A stretch of DNA of 64,000 bases from Paragonimus westermani. Taxonomy: Eukaryota; Platyhelminthes; Trematoda; Plagiorchiida; Troglotrematidae. Under the pieces are notes generated by a model. The model was not told where the DNA came from. It saw nothing but the letters and a program-made list of their open reading frames with translations, and did no database searches. The translations under genes and the position numbers were made by a program. Position 1 is the first letter of the stretch, and each line of letters opens with the position of its first letter. Of the stretch, positions 11,702-23,300 are shown one piece after another. The stretch is from assembly GCA_008508345.1 (NCBI GenBank), contig QNGE01001256.1, positions 26,993-90,992 on the forward strand, in the 5' to 3' direction.

Positions 11702-11933
11702 GCGTGAGACCACGTCTGATTGGTGGGAACTCCCGGACCGTGGGGCCCCGTATATATATATGCACAAGGACACGTTGTTGATCGAACTCTCTCGGTATCT
11801 GAGTTGCGTTAATACACGTTTCTTTTTATTCGTGGTTTTTCCTATTCTGTGAAGTAGACCGATTTGTGCTCGATTGTTAACGTTAGACACTGTGTGCACT
11901 GTAACCTGTGTTTGACCCAACTGGAATATTACA
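11554..11933 (+). repeat. 3' LTR of Gypsy element
   Basis: 380 bp, matching 6943-7322 with about seven substitutions and two compensating single-base indels. It contains the last 148 nt of the Gag-Pol frame and is followed by the CAAT duplication at 11934-11937. Confidence 0.93.
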
Positions 11934-12035
11934 CAATGATAGGTGTTGTGACGGTATGAATGTGGTATATTGTGAAGAATGTTTTCACGTGTACTTAATG
12001 TTCGACCGATGTTATCCTACATTCAATTTCAGGTT

Positions 12036-13530
12036 ATGGATTATTTACGGGGCTTTAAAGCTGTCTTTGAAGGTCGTGAATTTATTAGCTTCAGCGAGTT
12101 CAAAAGTTGTACCGATAGGTATATAAAGGATTACAGTATTCTGTATGTGCTTGGTTTAAGCAAGAAATCAGGCAGTGGACGCTTGAAATATGATCATGTG
12201 AGGTTGATTGCCGTTGAGTTTACGTGGTAGATGGCGTTCCGCTGTATAAAATAAAAGCGACGGAAGAGCGAAAGCCGTGGATTACAGCGTGTTTGGTGGG
12301 TTGAGTTGACATACTTTCCATTACACAGTTCCCGCGATACATGCTGTCAATCACGTTTTAACGTGGTTAGGAAAAATAAGGGGTTGGTTGTCAGCTCTTC
12401 CACATTGGAGCACAACTAAGATATAACTGTCTTGCTGTACGATGCACATCCAAGGATTCGTCGGCTCACAGACAGTTAATTGAACGACTCGATACATCTT
12501 TTCGAGTACAGCACGCCAACTGCTGAGCTGAAGCAGCATGATGCGGATGTTCATGGCAAGTATATAACTACAATGGATATTTGCAACGGCCGTCATCTGT
12601 TGAAGCCTCCAGCAATAAGTAAGTGGGCTAGTGTGCATTAATGTAGCAGAAAGTCTGTCACAAATCATGCACCATATGGAGACAAACGGCGTGCTGCGTG
12701 TCATCAGAGACGACAACAATAGATACACGCACATATGTTTCGCACGCAGAGAGCAAGTGCAGTTAGTCAGACGGTTCCCTGGTGTGGTATACGTCGACGC
12801 CACTCATGGGACCAACCGCCACAAGTAGATCCTCTATCACTCCATATTCGCCGCTGTAGCCTGAAGCTGTATCAGTTCCTAGTTATAGACGGCATGGGTC
12901 ATGGACGACTCGTGATGCAGGCCTACGTACAAAATGAGAATTACGCATCCCTGCGTCATTTGTTCGAAACATTCCGGGAGGTGATGGGGGAGCACATACC
13001 TGCCAGAATTTTTGTGATGGATGAAATGGTGGCCCAAATGCGAGCAGCACGAGTGGTCTTTGGGTGCTACACAATGTTATGTCACTTCCATGTTCGGGAT
13101 GCTCTGACGAACCGTAAGTTAATGTGATAACCCTCATAATCACCATTCAGGCAAATTCCTTCAGAAGCCGATATTTGTTTTATCGCATGGCTATTTGCAA
13201 TAACACTGGAGAGTGAGTGATCACCTTTGTCTATTCAGTTCAAACGGTTGGACGATTCCAAGTTAATCGTACTTCGTGTAGTATCAGTTGTTAGCTTCGA
13301 GTAAGTAACGTGGGCACACAGTATACGGTGAACATCAGTGAGGGCACATGCGGGTGCAATTTCTATGAGTCCATGTGATAACCATGTATTCATATGTTGT
13401 CCGTATTCAAAAGCACTCCTATCCATGTAGTACGTTGTTGTTAACTATGACCGCATTTGCTCTGGGCCGCTTCCCAATCTATTGCCAATGGCTTGCTGGT
13501 TACAATCTACCTAAAAGCAGTGTGTTTAGC
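12036..13530 (+). pseudogene. ZSWIM/MULE-like transposase, decayed N-terminal and central part
   Basis: Four blocks read in order through stops and frameshifts. (1) 12036-12600 is an N-terminal FAR1/ZSWIM3-like domain, with a block starting GREFISFSEFK and later RRLTDS...LFEYSTPTAELKQ. (2) 12631-13115 is an RNase-H-fold transposase-like domain with VYVDATHGTN, then YQFLVIDGMGHGR, then FVMDEMVAQM...CHFHV; the frame shifts near 12.84 kb. (3) About 13320-13420 is a SWIM zinc finger with TCGCNFYES (Cys codons at 13349 and 13355) and a following P-C-x-H-V-like stretch. (4) GRFP...WL follows. In-frame stops include one at 12228. A possible splice acceptor (TTTCAG) lies just before the first ATG. 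The frame is then broken by the CR1-like LINE at about 13.57 kb and resumes after 15.57 kb. A homologous copy lies at 35.2-37.9 kb on the other strand. Family membership is by eye; the element's termini are not identified. Confidence 0.7.
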
Positions 13531-13574
13531 CGGGATGCCACGGTCGCCGGCAGTGATGCATGGGGAGACCATCA

Positions 13575-15439
13575 ACGGCACGTCACACCAGAATCTTGGG
13601 GAAAATATCGACTACTAAGAAATAAAGTCACCAAACTCGTCGAAGAAGATAAACAGGAACACCATGCACGAATAATGAGAAAAATGGAAAAAAAACCCAA
13701 AGCTCCTTTGCCAAATTGTTAACAATCAGTCAAAAGTAAAACCTGGAGTTTCACCGTTACAAACTTCTGAAGGTACAACTGCCACTGCATCCGCAGCTGC
13801 TAAGGAACTGGCAAACTTTTATTCCACAGTCTTTTGTCCCAAGGAATGTGTAACTCTCAATCTGCATCCGCTTCTTTCACCCACCGACACGCTTCAAGAC
13901 ATGACTGTGAACGCGGAGAGTGTACTTCTCATACTCCTCGGTTTGAATACGAAAAAATCCCCTGGAGCTGACGAAATAACGCCGCTCATTCTTAAGCAAT
14001 GTGCTCGCTCCTTGTATACATCTCTCACAGATCTGTTTAATCTGTCACTAAACTGCAGTATGGTCCCCATGGACTGGAAGTGTGGCACAATCACTCCAAT
14101 TTTCAAAGGAGGGGATCGCTCAGATGTGTCCAACTACAGACCTGTTACACTATTACCAGTGATCTCCAAAGTGCTTGAACGACTAGTGGCGAATAAGCTT
14201 ACCAAACATCTTGAAGGAAATAACATACTCTCTATTGCACAACATGGTTTCAGAAAGAGTCACTCCTGCCTCTCTAACCTCCTCCTAACTCTCGATGACT
14301 GGACGCTGGCTATAGACAACGGCAATCCCATCCATGCTTGCTACCTGGATATGTCCAAAGCCTTCGACCGTGTTAACCATAGCATACTTTTACAGAAGCT
14401 AAAACAACACGGTGTCACGGGTAAACTATTGGCTTGGTTAGAGAACTACCTGATGGACCGTGTTATTCAAGTCAGAGTCGACGGTGCTTTATCGAAGCCA
14501 GTTGCGGTCACAAGTGGAGTACCTCAAGGATCGGTTCTTGGGCCAACCCTCTTTCTAATCTACGCTAACGACATACCAAACCTTGTTCGATGTAAAATTA
14601 TCTTATTTGCAGATGATATCAAGTTATGGGCGAGTATACACACCTCCGAAGACTGTGTACTTTTGCAGGAGGACCTCAACGCACTATATGATTGGTCATT
14701 GAGAAACAAATTACCCTTCAATTTTCAAAAATGCAAAATGCTCAACATAGGAAAATGTGTTGAATTCACCTACACACTGGGTCCGCATCGTCTTGCATGG
14801 ACTACTGACGAAAAGGACTTGGGTGTTTGGATTAGTAGCAGCTTGAAGACCTCATTACAGTGTACTGCTGTCTACAAGCGGACTTCAAAAATCCTGGCAC
14901 TGTTGAAACGGATCTTCGGTAGATTCACAAGACAGACGCTGCCCAGTATACTCAACACGTATATCAGACCAACGATGGAATATGCTGTCCAAGTCTGGTC
15001 ACCATGGCTTCAAAAGGATATAGTTCTGCTACAGCGAATATACCACCGAGCTACAAAGTTGGTGACTGGACTCTAGAGTAAACCATATGAGGAGAGGATT
15101 GAAAGTCTTAAGTTGTTTGACTTCTGCTATCGCCGCATCAGAGGCGATTTGATCCTTACATACAACGTATTACACACACCAAACCACCCACTCCAAAAAC
15201 TGTTTGTCCGGCGAGAACCGCGAATTAGCAAGACTCACGATTATTTGCTAGCAGTACCGCATTCGCAAGAGAAGAGCCGGAGGTATTTCTTTGCGGTCCG
15301 TGTGTGTTTCGCCTGGAATTCCCTACCCCAAAATGTCGCTCCCTCACTCAACTTAAATATTTTCAAAACTAATCTAGACTCATTTTTATCTACACAACCA
15401 AAAATCGAACCCCACACACAGTGCTTAACTTCTGTATAA
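13575..15439 (+). pseudogene. CR1-like reverse transcriptase, one frameshift and one nonsense codon
   Basis: The RT reads almost entirely intact. The N-terminal piece runs to the eight-A run at 13688-13695, where a 1-nt slip moves the frame. The new frame is open from there through the ATG at 13901 to a TAG at 15074-15076. The same frame then continues to the natural stop at 15439. Visible motifs are KSPGADEITP, the ISKVLERL block, LDMSKAFDRVNH, SGVPQGSVLGP, FADD at about 14609-14620 (an F variant of YADD), and the C-terminal thumb/tail motif F..R..FAWNSLP. Without the frameshift and the TAG this would be about 620 codons. So few lesions mean it is much younger than the CR1-like copy at 20.6-23.3 kb. 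Confidence 0.85.
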
Positions 15440-15566
15440 AAAAAAACTCACGGACACATTTTTGTTTTCCATTTTACGCACATTACATACTTCCATCCTG
15501 TGGTAATTGTAAAGCTAATTGCTTCTTATACCATTAAAACTTTGAATTACCTTAAATTACCTTGAA
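13575..15566 (+). mobile_element. 5'-truncated CR1-like non-LTR retrotransposon
   Basis: The insertion begins within the linker before the RT domain (a WGKYRLLRNKVTKL-like block), so the endonuclease is missing, as is usual for 5'-truncated LINE copies. It ends after the RT frame with a short tandem A/T-rich tail at about 15540-15566, built from two TTACCTT-type units; CR1/L2-type LINEs often end in short repeats. On both sides lie parts of the ZSWIM/MULE-like gene, so this copy interrupts that gene. I could not fix the 5' junction to better than about 40 bp and did not find a target duplication. Confidence 0.72.
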
Positions 15567-16123
15567 CTGGATTGCATCACGGGTTAGCCAAGCTGCACGA
15601 TGTAAACTCCAGGACAGGAAGTCGCGTTTTCAAGGCTTTCGTGGCTTTCACGCGCCAGTCCGTTGAGAAAGCTAAGGCGACTTTACCACACACAGATTTC
15701 CCACCTCTTCCGTCCTGGAATGCAAAACAGCCAAGGTGGGAATGAATGTTCACACGGAGATGCCTTGGGGATATTGTGGTAACTCCGTTAATACGAATGG
15801 TTGTCGGTGCGATAAGGACCAGCTATTTTTCCACATGGAGTGCATGTATAATGCTGACATATCGCACTTCTCCTTCTACACAGGGCAGTTACAACCCCCC
15901 GCGCCAGGTAAACTATGATATCATTAGCTATTCAGCTTTAGTTGCATCCACCTTGAACACTGTACCACCTTTGAGGTTGAAACGCAAACAGAGACCGCGT
16001 GCAGCTCCGTTAATCATTGATGATACCTCTGAAGATGAGTTTCGCGTTGTTCCCCCACGCAAGCGGGTCGGAGTGGAAGTGTTGGCAATCGGTCTCACGG
16101 ACGTCACTGGCAACAGTAAGTGA
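15567..16123 (+). pseudogene. ZSWIM/MULE-like gene, C-terminal part with Cys/His module
   Basis: Directly after the LINE tail the older element resumes. A stretch reading PPLPSWNAKQPRW is followed, with a frame change, by a Cys/His-rich module of the form C-G-x(8)-C-x-C-D-x-D-Q-L-x-F-H-x-E-C (about 15776-15850). The same module recurs at 31.3 kb (+) and 35.8 kb (-). After it, 15950-16123 reads as a basic/acidic tail (KRKQRPRAAPLIIDD...PPRKRV) to stops at 16122. Assignment to the same element as 12036-13530 rests on matching order in the 35.2-37.9 kb copy. The function of the module is unknown; the spacing resembles RING- or PHD-like zinc binding but is not diagnostic. Confidence 0.5.
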
Positions 16124-18986
16124 TAACCCACTTAACATGTTACATACCGTGAAACTTTAGACCAGCATACACAGAAAGAGGAGGACTCCCACTGAAGCGG
16201 AACCGAAAACAAAGAGGCTTTGTGAAATCGGACGGAACGCTCCAGATAATGGTGACATGTACATACAATAGAAGTATGCCGAAAATTTAGTATCATTTTC
16301 ACGTCGTGGCGTAGACGTCAGTGTGTCCAACCATAGGTCGTGGCGTTGTGAATGTAGGGTACACGTAGGCTGACCGTCGAACGGATCACCCCGAAGTGCT
16401 TCATGCGGTACAATGCTTAACTTTTTGTTAAATCTATTAACTTCTTTAAAACATGAAATTTCATCTCCTCGGTGGTCACGCAACTACACAAACTTACCGA
16501 TCTCTGTTACCTTAATGTCAAAGCCCGTACGCCCGATTACGACGAAGAGTATATACTCTATGCAGATGACGCCGAATTTCGCCCGCACTATGTTTAGAAC
16601 TCATCAGCTCCAGCCTTATTTACTTACCCACGGCGCCTCCACATTCCAGTGGTTTCCAGTTACATGTGAGGATGATCATAAATACTAAAACTCATCAACT
16701 GTCGGCACCTATTTCAGGGAATATCGAACGCAGAAGTTCAATAAAATTGATCGACAACTTACACGGTGCACGTTTATTAACCGTTCGTCGCTAATTCCTT
16801 CTATCTACCAGATCACAAAACTCCAACTATCTCGTGAACCTATTTCGCCATTAAATTAGCGCAATTCTTCAGTGTCCTTGACAAAAATTTTACAGCACAA
16901 TAGGCATATTTCATACATTCCTTAATATTTGGTCCACAACGACTCACAAGATATTCCTAACCCACATATTAACGGTATAGCAACGACAGCATTCACCTTC
17001 TGCGGATAAATTCCAGCCTCATTTACTGCTGCGGTATAATGTAATACGTTTGCAATCGACGGTTGACGGTATCTAGCGGAGACACCCAACAGCTGCAGAG
17101 GACAAGGTACAGATTTAGTCTCAAAAATTGGATGTTACACTAATTTACTTTTTACGAAGTTGTGGAAAGGCAGTTTTTTAAATAGTTCATGGTCACTCCG
17201 GAGAGAATGTCTAAACGCAGGTTTGGAGTGTTTGGCCATTAGGGGATGAAAATGGCGTCCAGAAAATGTAAAGATAGGTCGGCTTTGGCGAAGGAGGGGG
17301 AAATCACAAGATCCAGCGAACGATTGGGCGGGGTCCGACGCAGGGGTTTGTCAATTGCTCGAAAACGTCAAAAAGTGGGACATCTCGCGAACCATTCAGC
17401 CAAGAAAAAGTTCCGTGCGTCCATCGGCAGTAGAAAAACTCCCTCGCGCAATGGATATTTATGTGGATCGTGAAAAGAATGTAATTCCACATGTTAGATG
17501 GGAAAACTTGAGGTTATAACATTTACTGAGACTCCCTAGATTATGTGGGAAGGGTAGTATCAGCAGTCTCCCTCATCTTGGCTCAGCAGCTATGTTATGC
17601 CCTTACTGGACCACCTTGAATAGCTCGAAACGCCATAAGACCCATATTGATCGTTCATTGGCATTCCCGTTTTGACCCCATTGGAGGAATGCAGAAAAAT
17701 TCTACATGGGGTTCCAGCAAGGTTGTTTATGAACCACAATCTGGCCAAACCACGTTTTATCCGCGCTAGATTAACGCTAAAAGCGGTATGGACTAACACG
17801 TTTACCACGATTGGACCGGCGTACTTATATTCGCTTACATGAGCAGGTTATCAACAGTCACTCTCGATTCAAAGAAAGTGTCTTTAGGTGCGGCGGATTT
17901 GTAACATGTCCGATATGTAGACTTCCCAACTGACATGAGGCTGTAAGTAGATCGATCGCGTGGTCAGAAACAAGTAATCTGTAACCAGGTCCGCCCAGAC
18001 ACTTAACAGTGGCCGTCATCTAAAAGCAAAAGTCCGGAGATATTTGCATACGAGTGCAGACAACCAACAGGATTAAGTATCAAGTTCGCGCAGCTTTTGT
18101 GGTGACTATTCTTTGCAGCTGATTGGTTCTATCCAGTTCTGTTTCCTAACGAAATTCAGACAGTGCGATTTTTTCCCGTAGTCCTCAGTATCCTTCACTG
18201 TGGTTAGTGAATGAGTCGAGGTGGTGCGGTAGGTTATGCCTGCCAGGACATTTTTGCAATGACACCCCACCTTCTCAGAGATCTGTCACATTTCCCCTGA
18301 TGTTCCCTCAAAACGTATGGCAGCATAACGTGCACGATCGGTATCCTTGAACGTTCTTCGAACGGTAGGTCAGTTATCGAGAAAAAATCAATTCAACCGT
18401 GGCGTTTTAAAAAGGAGGAACTAACCAAATATTCTCAGTGTGAAAAAGTTCAACTCGTCTGATATTATTTTCAACTGTCTTTCGGAAACTGGCAGGTTTT
18501 ATTCTGTGGTCGTCCGATTTTCTAGTGCCACTTTTGATGTGAATTTGTCGGGACACACGGATTTTGACGAGAGGGTACTCGTACAAAAGTCGTCGCTGTC
18601 ACGTTTTATGTAATAGTTTGGACTTACCGTGGCGGTCGGCATCGGCCGCGTTGATCCAGTATGACCAGTTATAATGATAATGCGGTTCCTTTCTTGTACC
18701 TACCTTTCAATCCAATGCCTGATGAGCCCAAAAACACCGCACCCAATAAGAACCCTTGCGTTTGCGTCTAAGATACCGGCGTGGTAAGCTGCTTCTAGGG
18801 GAGCCCACTGTTGAGACTCCGTCAGGGATAGCCACTCGACCTACGCAAGTGCAATAATAATAATAGAGTATATTTCTCAAGGCATCTGAGTAAAACACGA
18901 TCCGACGAGCGTGACCAATGCACATATTTTACACAAACATCCGAACATCAAAAATACAAATTGTGCAGTGAGTCAGCTATGTAGGC
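16124..18986. other. No supported feature
   Basis: Nearly 2.9 kb in which I recognise no gene, element or repeat. The short open frames, such as the basic 75-codon one at 17246-17473, carry no motif I can name. Confidence 0.4.
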
Positions 18987-20096
18987 AGAGCAACAAAACA
19001 GACATCGTTTGAGAGAAAATTCCACTTCTAGAAGAAAAGGTTGAAACATGCTTCTGCGACGACAGGACTTGGTATCTACAAAATTGTGAAAAATAGAGTC
19101 GTTACATTAATTGGCACTCCACAAGGTGATCACTGGCCTAGCGCCAGAGGTCGTGCCAAAATAGAGATGTGTAACACGCAGCTGAAACCAGCGAACGCCC
19201 ACGAATTGAATATGAATCGTGTAACAGTACGTGCTGCTGTGTAAGTCAAGTGCATGGATTACTGGGCCTTCGGCTTATGCTTGTTCGTACTGTTTCCCTA
19301 TTCAGAGCAATTGTTCGGACCCCTACCTAGGAAAAACGTTGTTCTCTGGTGCGTCTACCATGCCCGAAAGTTGGTCCGCGAAGTTACGAACATTCCAAGC
19401 AGCGTCGGCTGGGATACGTGTTACAGGTGCTTGGAGGATGGAGGAATGTACTATCGAAGAATTTCATCGTTATTCTACGTAGAAGGAACAGCAAAATCAA
19501 CCAATAAACGGGAAAACGTAGATTGACCATGTGAGCTATGACGAACAGCGGAACACATGATATCCTGGCATAACCTTGAATAGAGCAACAAAACAGTCAT
19601 TATCTGAGAGAAAAATTCAGTTTTGGGAAGAAAACGTTGAGATACATTTTTCTGGGACGATAGTACTTAGGACCTACAGAACTGGATGAAGTAGTTCATT
19701 TGTTATATCAGTCGGGACCCCACAAGGTGATCACTGACCTGATGCTCAAGGTCGTGCCAAAAAAGAGGCGCTTGGAAGATGAAGAAGTACTGTTGAAGAA
19801 AATGCGTGGAAAATTTTCTAATGATGGGAGCAGCGGGAACGCATTTGCATCTGATGGGTAATGGATGGACCTATCGACTGGACATCATTCTTTGCCCAAA
19901 CTTCAAAACTTTTGAGGAGCTCGCGATATGCGCAACGGATGCGAGATTTTGAGCGTTAGGGCGGGTTGGAATTTTTTCTTGCGTGGAGAATATCAGTGAA
20001 ACCAAGAATGAAAAGCAAAATTACTCGATAAACGGGAAAACGTAAATTGACCATGTGAGTTATGACAAACAACGGAACATACGATATTCTGGCATA
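18987..20096 (+). repeat. Diverged two-copy tandem repeat
   Basis: Copy A (about 18987-19573) and copy B (about 19582-20096) share an opening block (AGAGCAACAAAACAG...), a middle block (CACAAGGTGATCACTG...GGTCGTGCCAAAA) and a closing block (ATAAACGGGAAAACGTA...GACCATGTGAG...CTGGCATA). Copy A carries extra sequence at about 19170-19430. Its GTAACACGCAG...GCGTGCTGC-like part resembles 34590-34670. No protein is recognisable in either copy. They may be parts of a non-autonomous or LTR-type element. Confidence 0.55.
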
Positions 20097-20639
20097 CACT
20101 TCTATGTGACGTTAACAGTATTGTGTTATCTGATGAAATATACACCATATGCGAACAGCTATCATCGAATAACGCAAGAAGAGATTGGTTATCGGCTTTC
20201 CCCAGTATACGACTACTGCCAAATTTAGATGTCGATTTACTCTGTACGGCCGGTATATAGGATGAGAAGAATGTTAGAAAATGTCGAGAGTTTGCCGGAT
20301 GGTCTATCACGGGGAGCAAGAAGAAAAGTTGTGACTCAGGGTTACTGCGTAGTCATGAGACGAACAGGTTGATTTTCGTTTGTTTTTCAAGTAAGTTAAG
20401 CATGCTCAGCTTTTGTATGGTATTTTACAGTACGGACACACAGGCTATCGATAAGTATGGGGTTAGGGCGTACCAAGATGATTGGGTTATCACTAACGGG
20501 CATATGTATATTGACACGTATACGTGTTGACTATAGACATGTTTTCTCATTCACAGGAAAGTCTGAAAGTAAAAGAACTACCATGAAATTGATACTTTTG
20601 ATCGGTTAGAGGGGTGAGTGACTTAACATCACGAAACAC
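20097..20639. other. No supported feature
   Basis: Short gap between the tandem repeat and the 3' end of the minus-strand CR1-like LINE. It may include that LINE's untranslated 3' end, but I see no clear boundary. Confidence 0.35.
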
Positions 20640-23300
20640 AGAGGGTTTCCTCTCAGATTTCATTAGATCCGTTTTCAAAGGTGTCGTCCTCAGACAGGTA
20701 GAGCTTGAAAATGGGCATGACGTTCGTCATTGTTAGGAAAGTTTCTAAGCTTCGTTTGAATCGGTGTATATTCTTACTGGCTTTAATTGCATACGAGAGT
20801 TTGTTTCAAATGTGGGAATATTTTACTGGGGAAAAATTTGAATGCAGGTTTTTCCGGGATTTAAGAGCTGTTAAGTTGAAGTTCTTGTTCCTAAGGTTAT
20901 ACTCCGACCTACTTTGTGAGCGAGTCGCGAAGCTGACGGTAAATTTATTGCCATAGACCAGATTACGCATGAGTGCAAGGATGAGCTCGATTTACCGTAA
21001 CCAAAGAGCATCGAGTGCAGGCGTCCGGCAGTGTTCTTTGTAGCTCAGAGGAGATGGATAGCCCAATAATCTTCTCGTGAATGTACGCTGAAGGGCTTCC
21101 AGAATTAACCTGTCAGACTTGCGCAGGTGGCCATATATGAACGTGTATTACGCAAACTGATATCGCATACATAGTTTATAAAGGTGTAATTGTGCAGCAG
21201 GTAGGAGGAATGAGTGTTTAATTTAACCTATCGTCCGCCTGGTTTTAGCGACTAGGAAAGATATGTTCGCAAAGTTGAATGAGTTTGGGTAGCGTAATCA
21301 CAAGTCACGTACTGAGTTGGCGGTTGAAACGCTGCGACCGTCCAGCTTTATAGAGCCATCTGGTAGGTGACAACCATGCACAACGATAGTGAATTTACTG
21401 GCTGAAAATCTCATCAGCCACGTTTGACACCAAGTTTCTAATGACGTGAAGTCCTTCCGTATATTTTCTAGACATGGATTTAGATTGTCAGGAGGAAAGC
21501 TGTAAACAAGTTTGATGTAATCAGCGAATAGGAATAGCTTGCCATGCTCGATAAATCCACATATATCGTTTATATATGGAAAAGAGTAACGGTCCCAAAA
21601 CACTCCATTGTATAACCCCACTAGTGACTGGTCTGGGCGTTGAGCTATTGTCTCCTATTTTCACTGTTCGTGTGCGGTCTGTAAGGTGTGAAGAGAACCA
21701 GCTAAGCAGTGAATCACGTATACCAAAAAATGCTATTTTGAACAGAAGGCGCTTATGAGGCACACGATCGAAAGCCTCAGCTATGTCCAACAGTATAATG
21801 ACAATCGCCTCAACGGCGTCAGTAGATTCTGTCACATGGTTAAGAAATTCTAGGTCGCATGTCATGCAAGAAGGCTTGCTGAGAAACCCATGCTGGAAGT
21901 GACTTATAAGGTTCCAGTATAACAAGAACTCGACCATGCGGCACTTTATCTTTCTGCAACATCCTAAAACAAATTGAAGTATGGTTAATGGGACGGTAAT
22001 TGGTGACGTCATGTTGCGAGCCACTTTTATAGTGGAACTTCATTGTGGAATTTCTCCACTGAATAGGGAGGGAACCTGATGATTGAAAATGTGTACAAAT
22101 ATTAAGCAGAAGTAGAAGGATGACTCACCTTCCGTAGTTTAGAGCAACGGGGTAAATGTCATCAGGACCAGGTGGGTGAGAAAGTTTGATAATAGCTAAC
22201 TGAGAGCGTATGGGTCCTGCATCAACGGGGAAATGGCTTAGGAGCCAGCTTGTAACTGCAGGAGGAGGTGGGGGCAGTATGTGTCCTTTTATGTTGAAAG
22301 AAGCAGCAAAATGTGAATTAAAGACCTCACAGATTGCAACAGGATCATCCACAGTGGCTTTGTCCTGTAGTGTCACTGCTGAGATGGCAGGGTCTCTCCC
22401 AGTATTCGTGCGTTCCATCAACTGCGAGCTCTTATCTGTGCTGTTAAGTGCACGTGGAGCGCTTTGGTTCTATATTCAATATCGTCGAACATTTTATGCA
22501 TTTACATGATAAACGAGAAGTCGCGTGTTTTTCGGTACCGTGATTTAAAACTTTTGAGCTTACCTTGTTCCTTTGGAGTAAGAATTATGGCGTTACCGTA
22601 CACATCACGGCGCTTTGATCTTTGCGGGGCTAAGATGTTCATGCAAGATCTGAAGTGTTCATTAAATGCCTCGGTTGCAATGCCAGGATCGGAAGCCAGT
22701 AAAGGTGTGTTCAATTCCAGAGACCTTAGCAGTGTAGTGAACACGTTCCAGTCGACGAATTTAGTTTGGCGGTATTGTGTGACGGTCGACTCTTCTACAG
22801 CCTTCAGGTCCAACATGAGGTTGACTACGTTTCGATCACTTCCTGGAAAATGTTTCAAGACGGACACAGTAGCAGAAGAGATGCCTGTTGTGAAGATAAG
22901 TTCTAGAGTGTGGTCTTGTCTAGTAGGCGCTAAATTATGCTGGCGCCATCCGTTTATTTGGACACATGCAAGGAACTCAGCTCGATTTGTTGAACTGTGG
23001 AGATAAAGTTGATACATAGTTCAGCCCAGTAATAAGGTTTGTCATGTCGTTCTGATTGGCGATAGGCGGTCTGCAAATATCCTAGGAGTAATTCACAGGA
23101 TCCAGTCGACACTAACAGCCACAAGGACTCATCTATCATACCAAGACGTGGCTCATCGAGTGTGGTTGCAGAATATTGTTCCCTTAGGTAGACAGAACAT
23201 CCTCCACATCGTCCCGCTGACACTGAGCAAGGAAACCCGACCGAATCCTGGAAACTTTGGCCGCTGCCTCGAACCCGTGTATCAATCGCTGAATCGCTGA
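20640..23300 (-). pseudogene. Decayed CR1-like LINE: endonuclease plus reverse transcriptase
   Basis: Read on the minus strand from about 23300. An APE-type endonuclease remnant comes first (GGCSVYLREQYSA...LDEPRLG; then GWRQHNLAPTRQDHTLELIF and FPGSDRNVV at 22.8-22.95 kb). The RT follows at about 22420-21300: an HPPGPDDI block, FQHGFLSKPSC, a DIAEAFDRVPH core, VTSGV..WSVLGPLLFS, and FADYIKL in place of FADD. The C-terminal tail at 21.0-20.7 kb reads YSHIWNKL...FKRSLETFL. Several frameshifts and stops separate the pieces. The usual catalytic F/Y-A-D-D is altered to FADY, so this copy is dead. It is clearly older than the 13.6-15.6 kb copy. Confidence 0.82.

Larger units (their letters stand above)
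6943..11933 (+). mobile_element. Complete Ty3/Gypsy LTR retrotransposon (4991 bp)
   Basis: This is a full-length element: 380-bp 5' LTR, a primer-binding-site-like TGG sequence, one open Gag-Pol frame, a purine tract and a 380-bp 3' LTR, flanked by the CAAT duplication. The two LTRs differ by about seven substitutions and two 1-bp indels by eye, roughly 98 percent identity. Together with the unbroken reading frame, that points to recent insertion and possible activity. The domain order protease-RT-RNase H-integrase defines Ty3/Gypsy. The Gag zinc knuckle is the ordinary C-x2-C-x4-H-x4-C type. I cannot place it in a named lineage without a tree. It lies immediately upstream of the ZSWIM/MULE-like remnant that begins near 12.0 kb and may have inserted into that element's 5' flank. 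Confidence 0.95.

Noticed and set aside
11568..11852. Repeated small frame found in both LTRs (also near 6957-7247) as an LTR-encoded protein
   Set aside because: It is duplicated only because the LTRs are duplicated, its end differs between the two copies through indels, and it has no recognisable domain.
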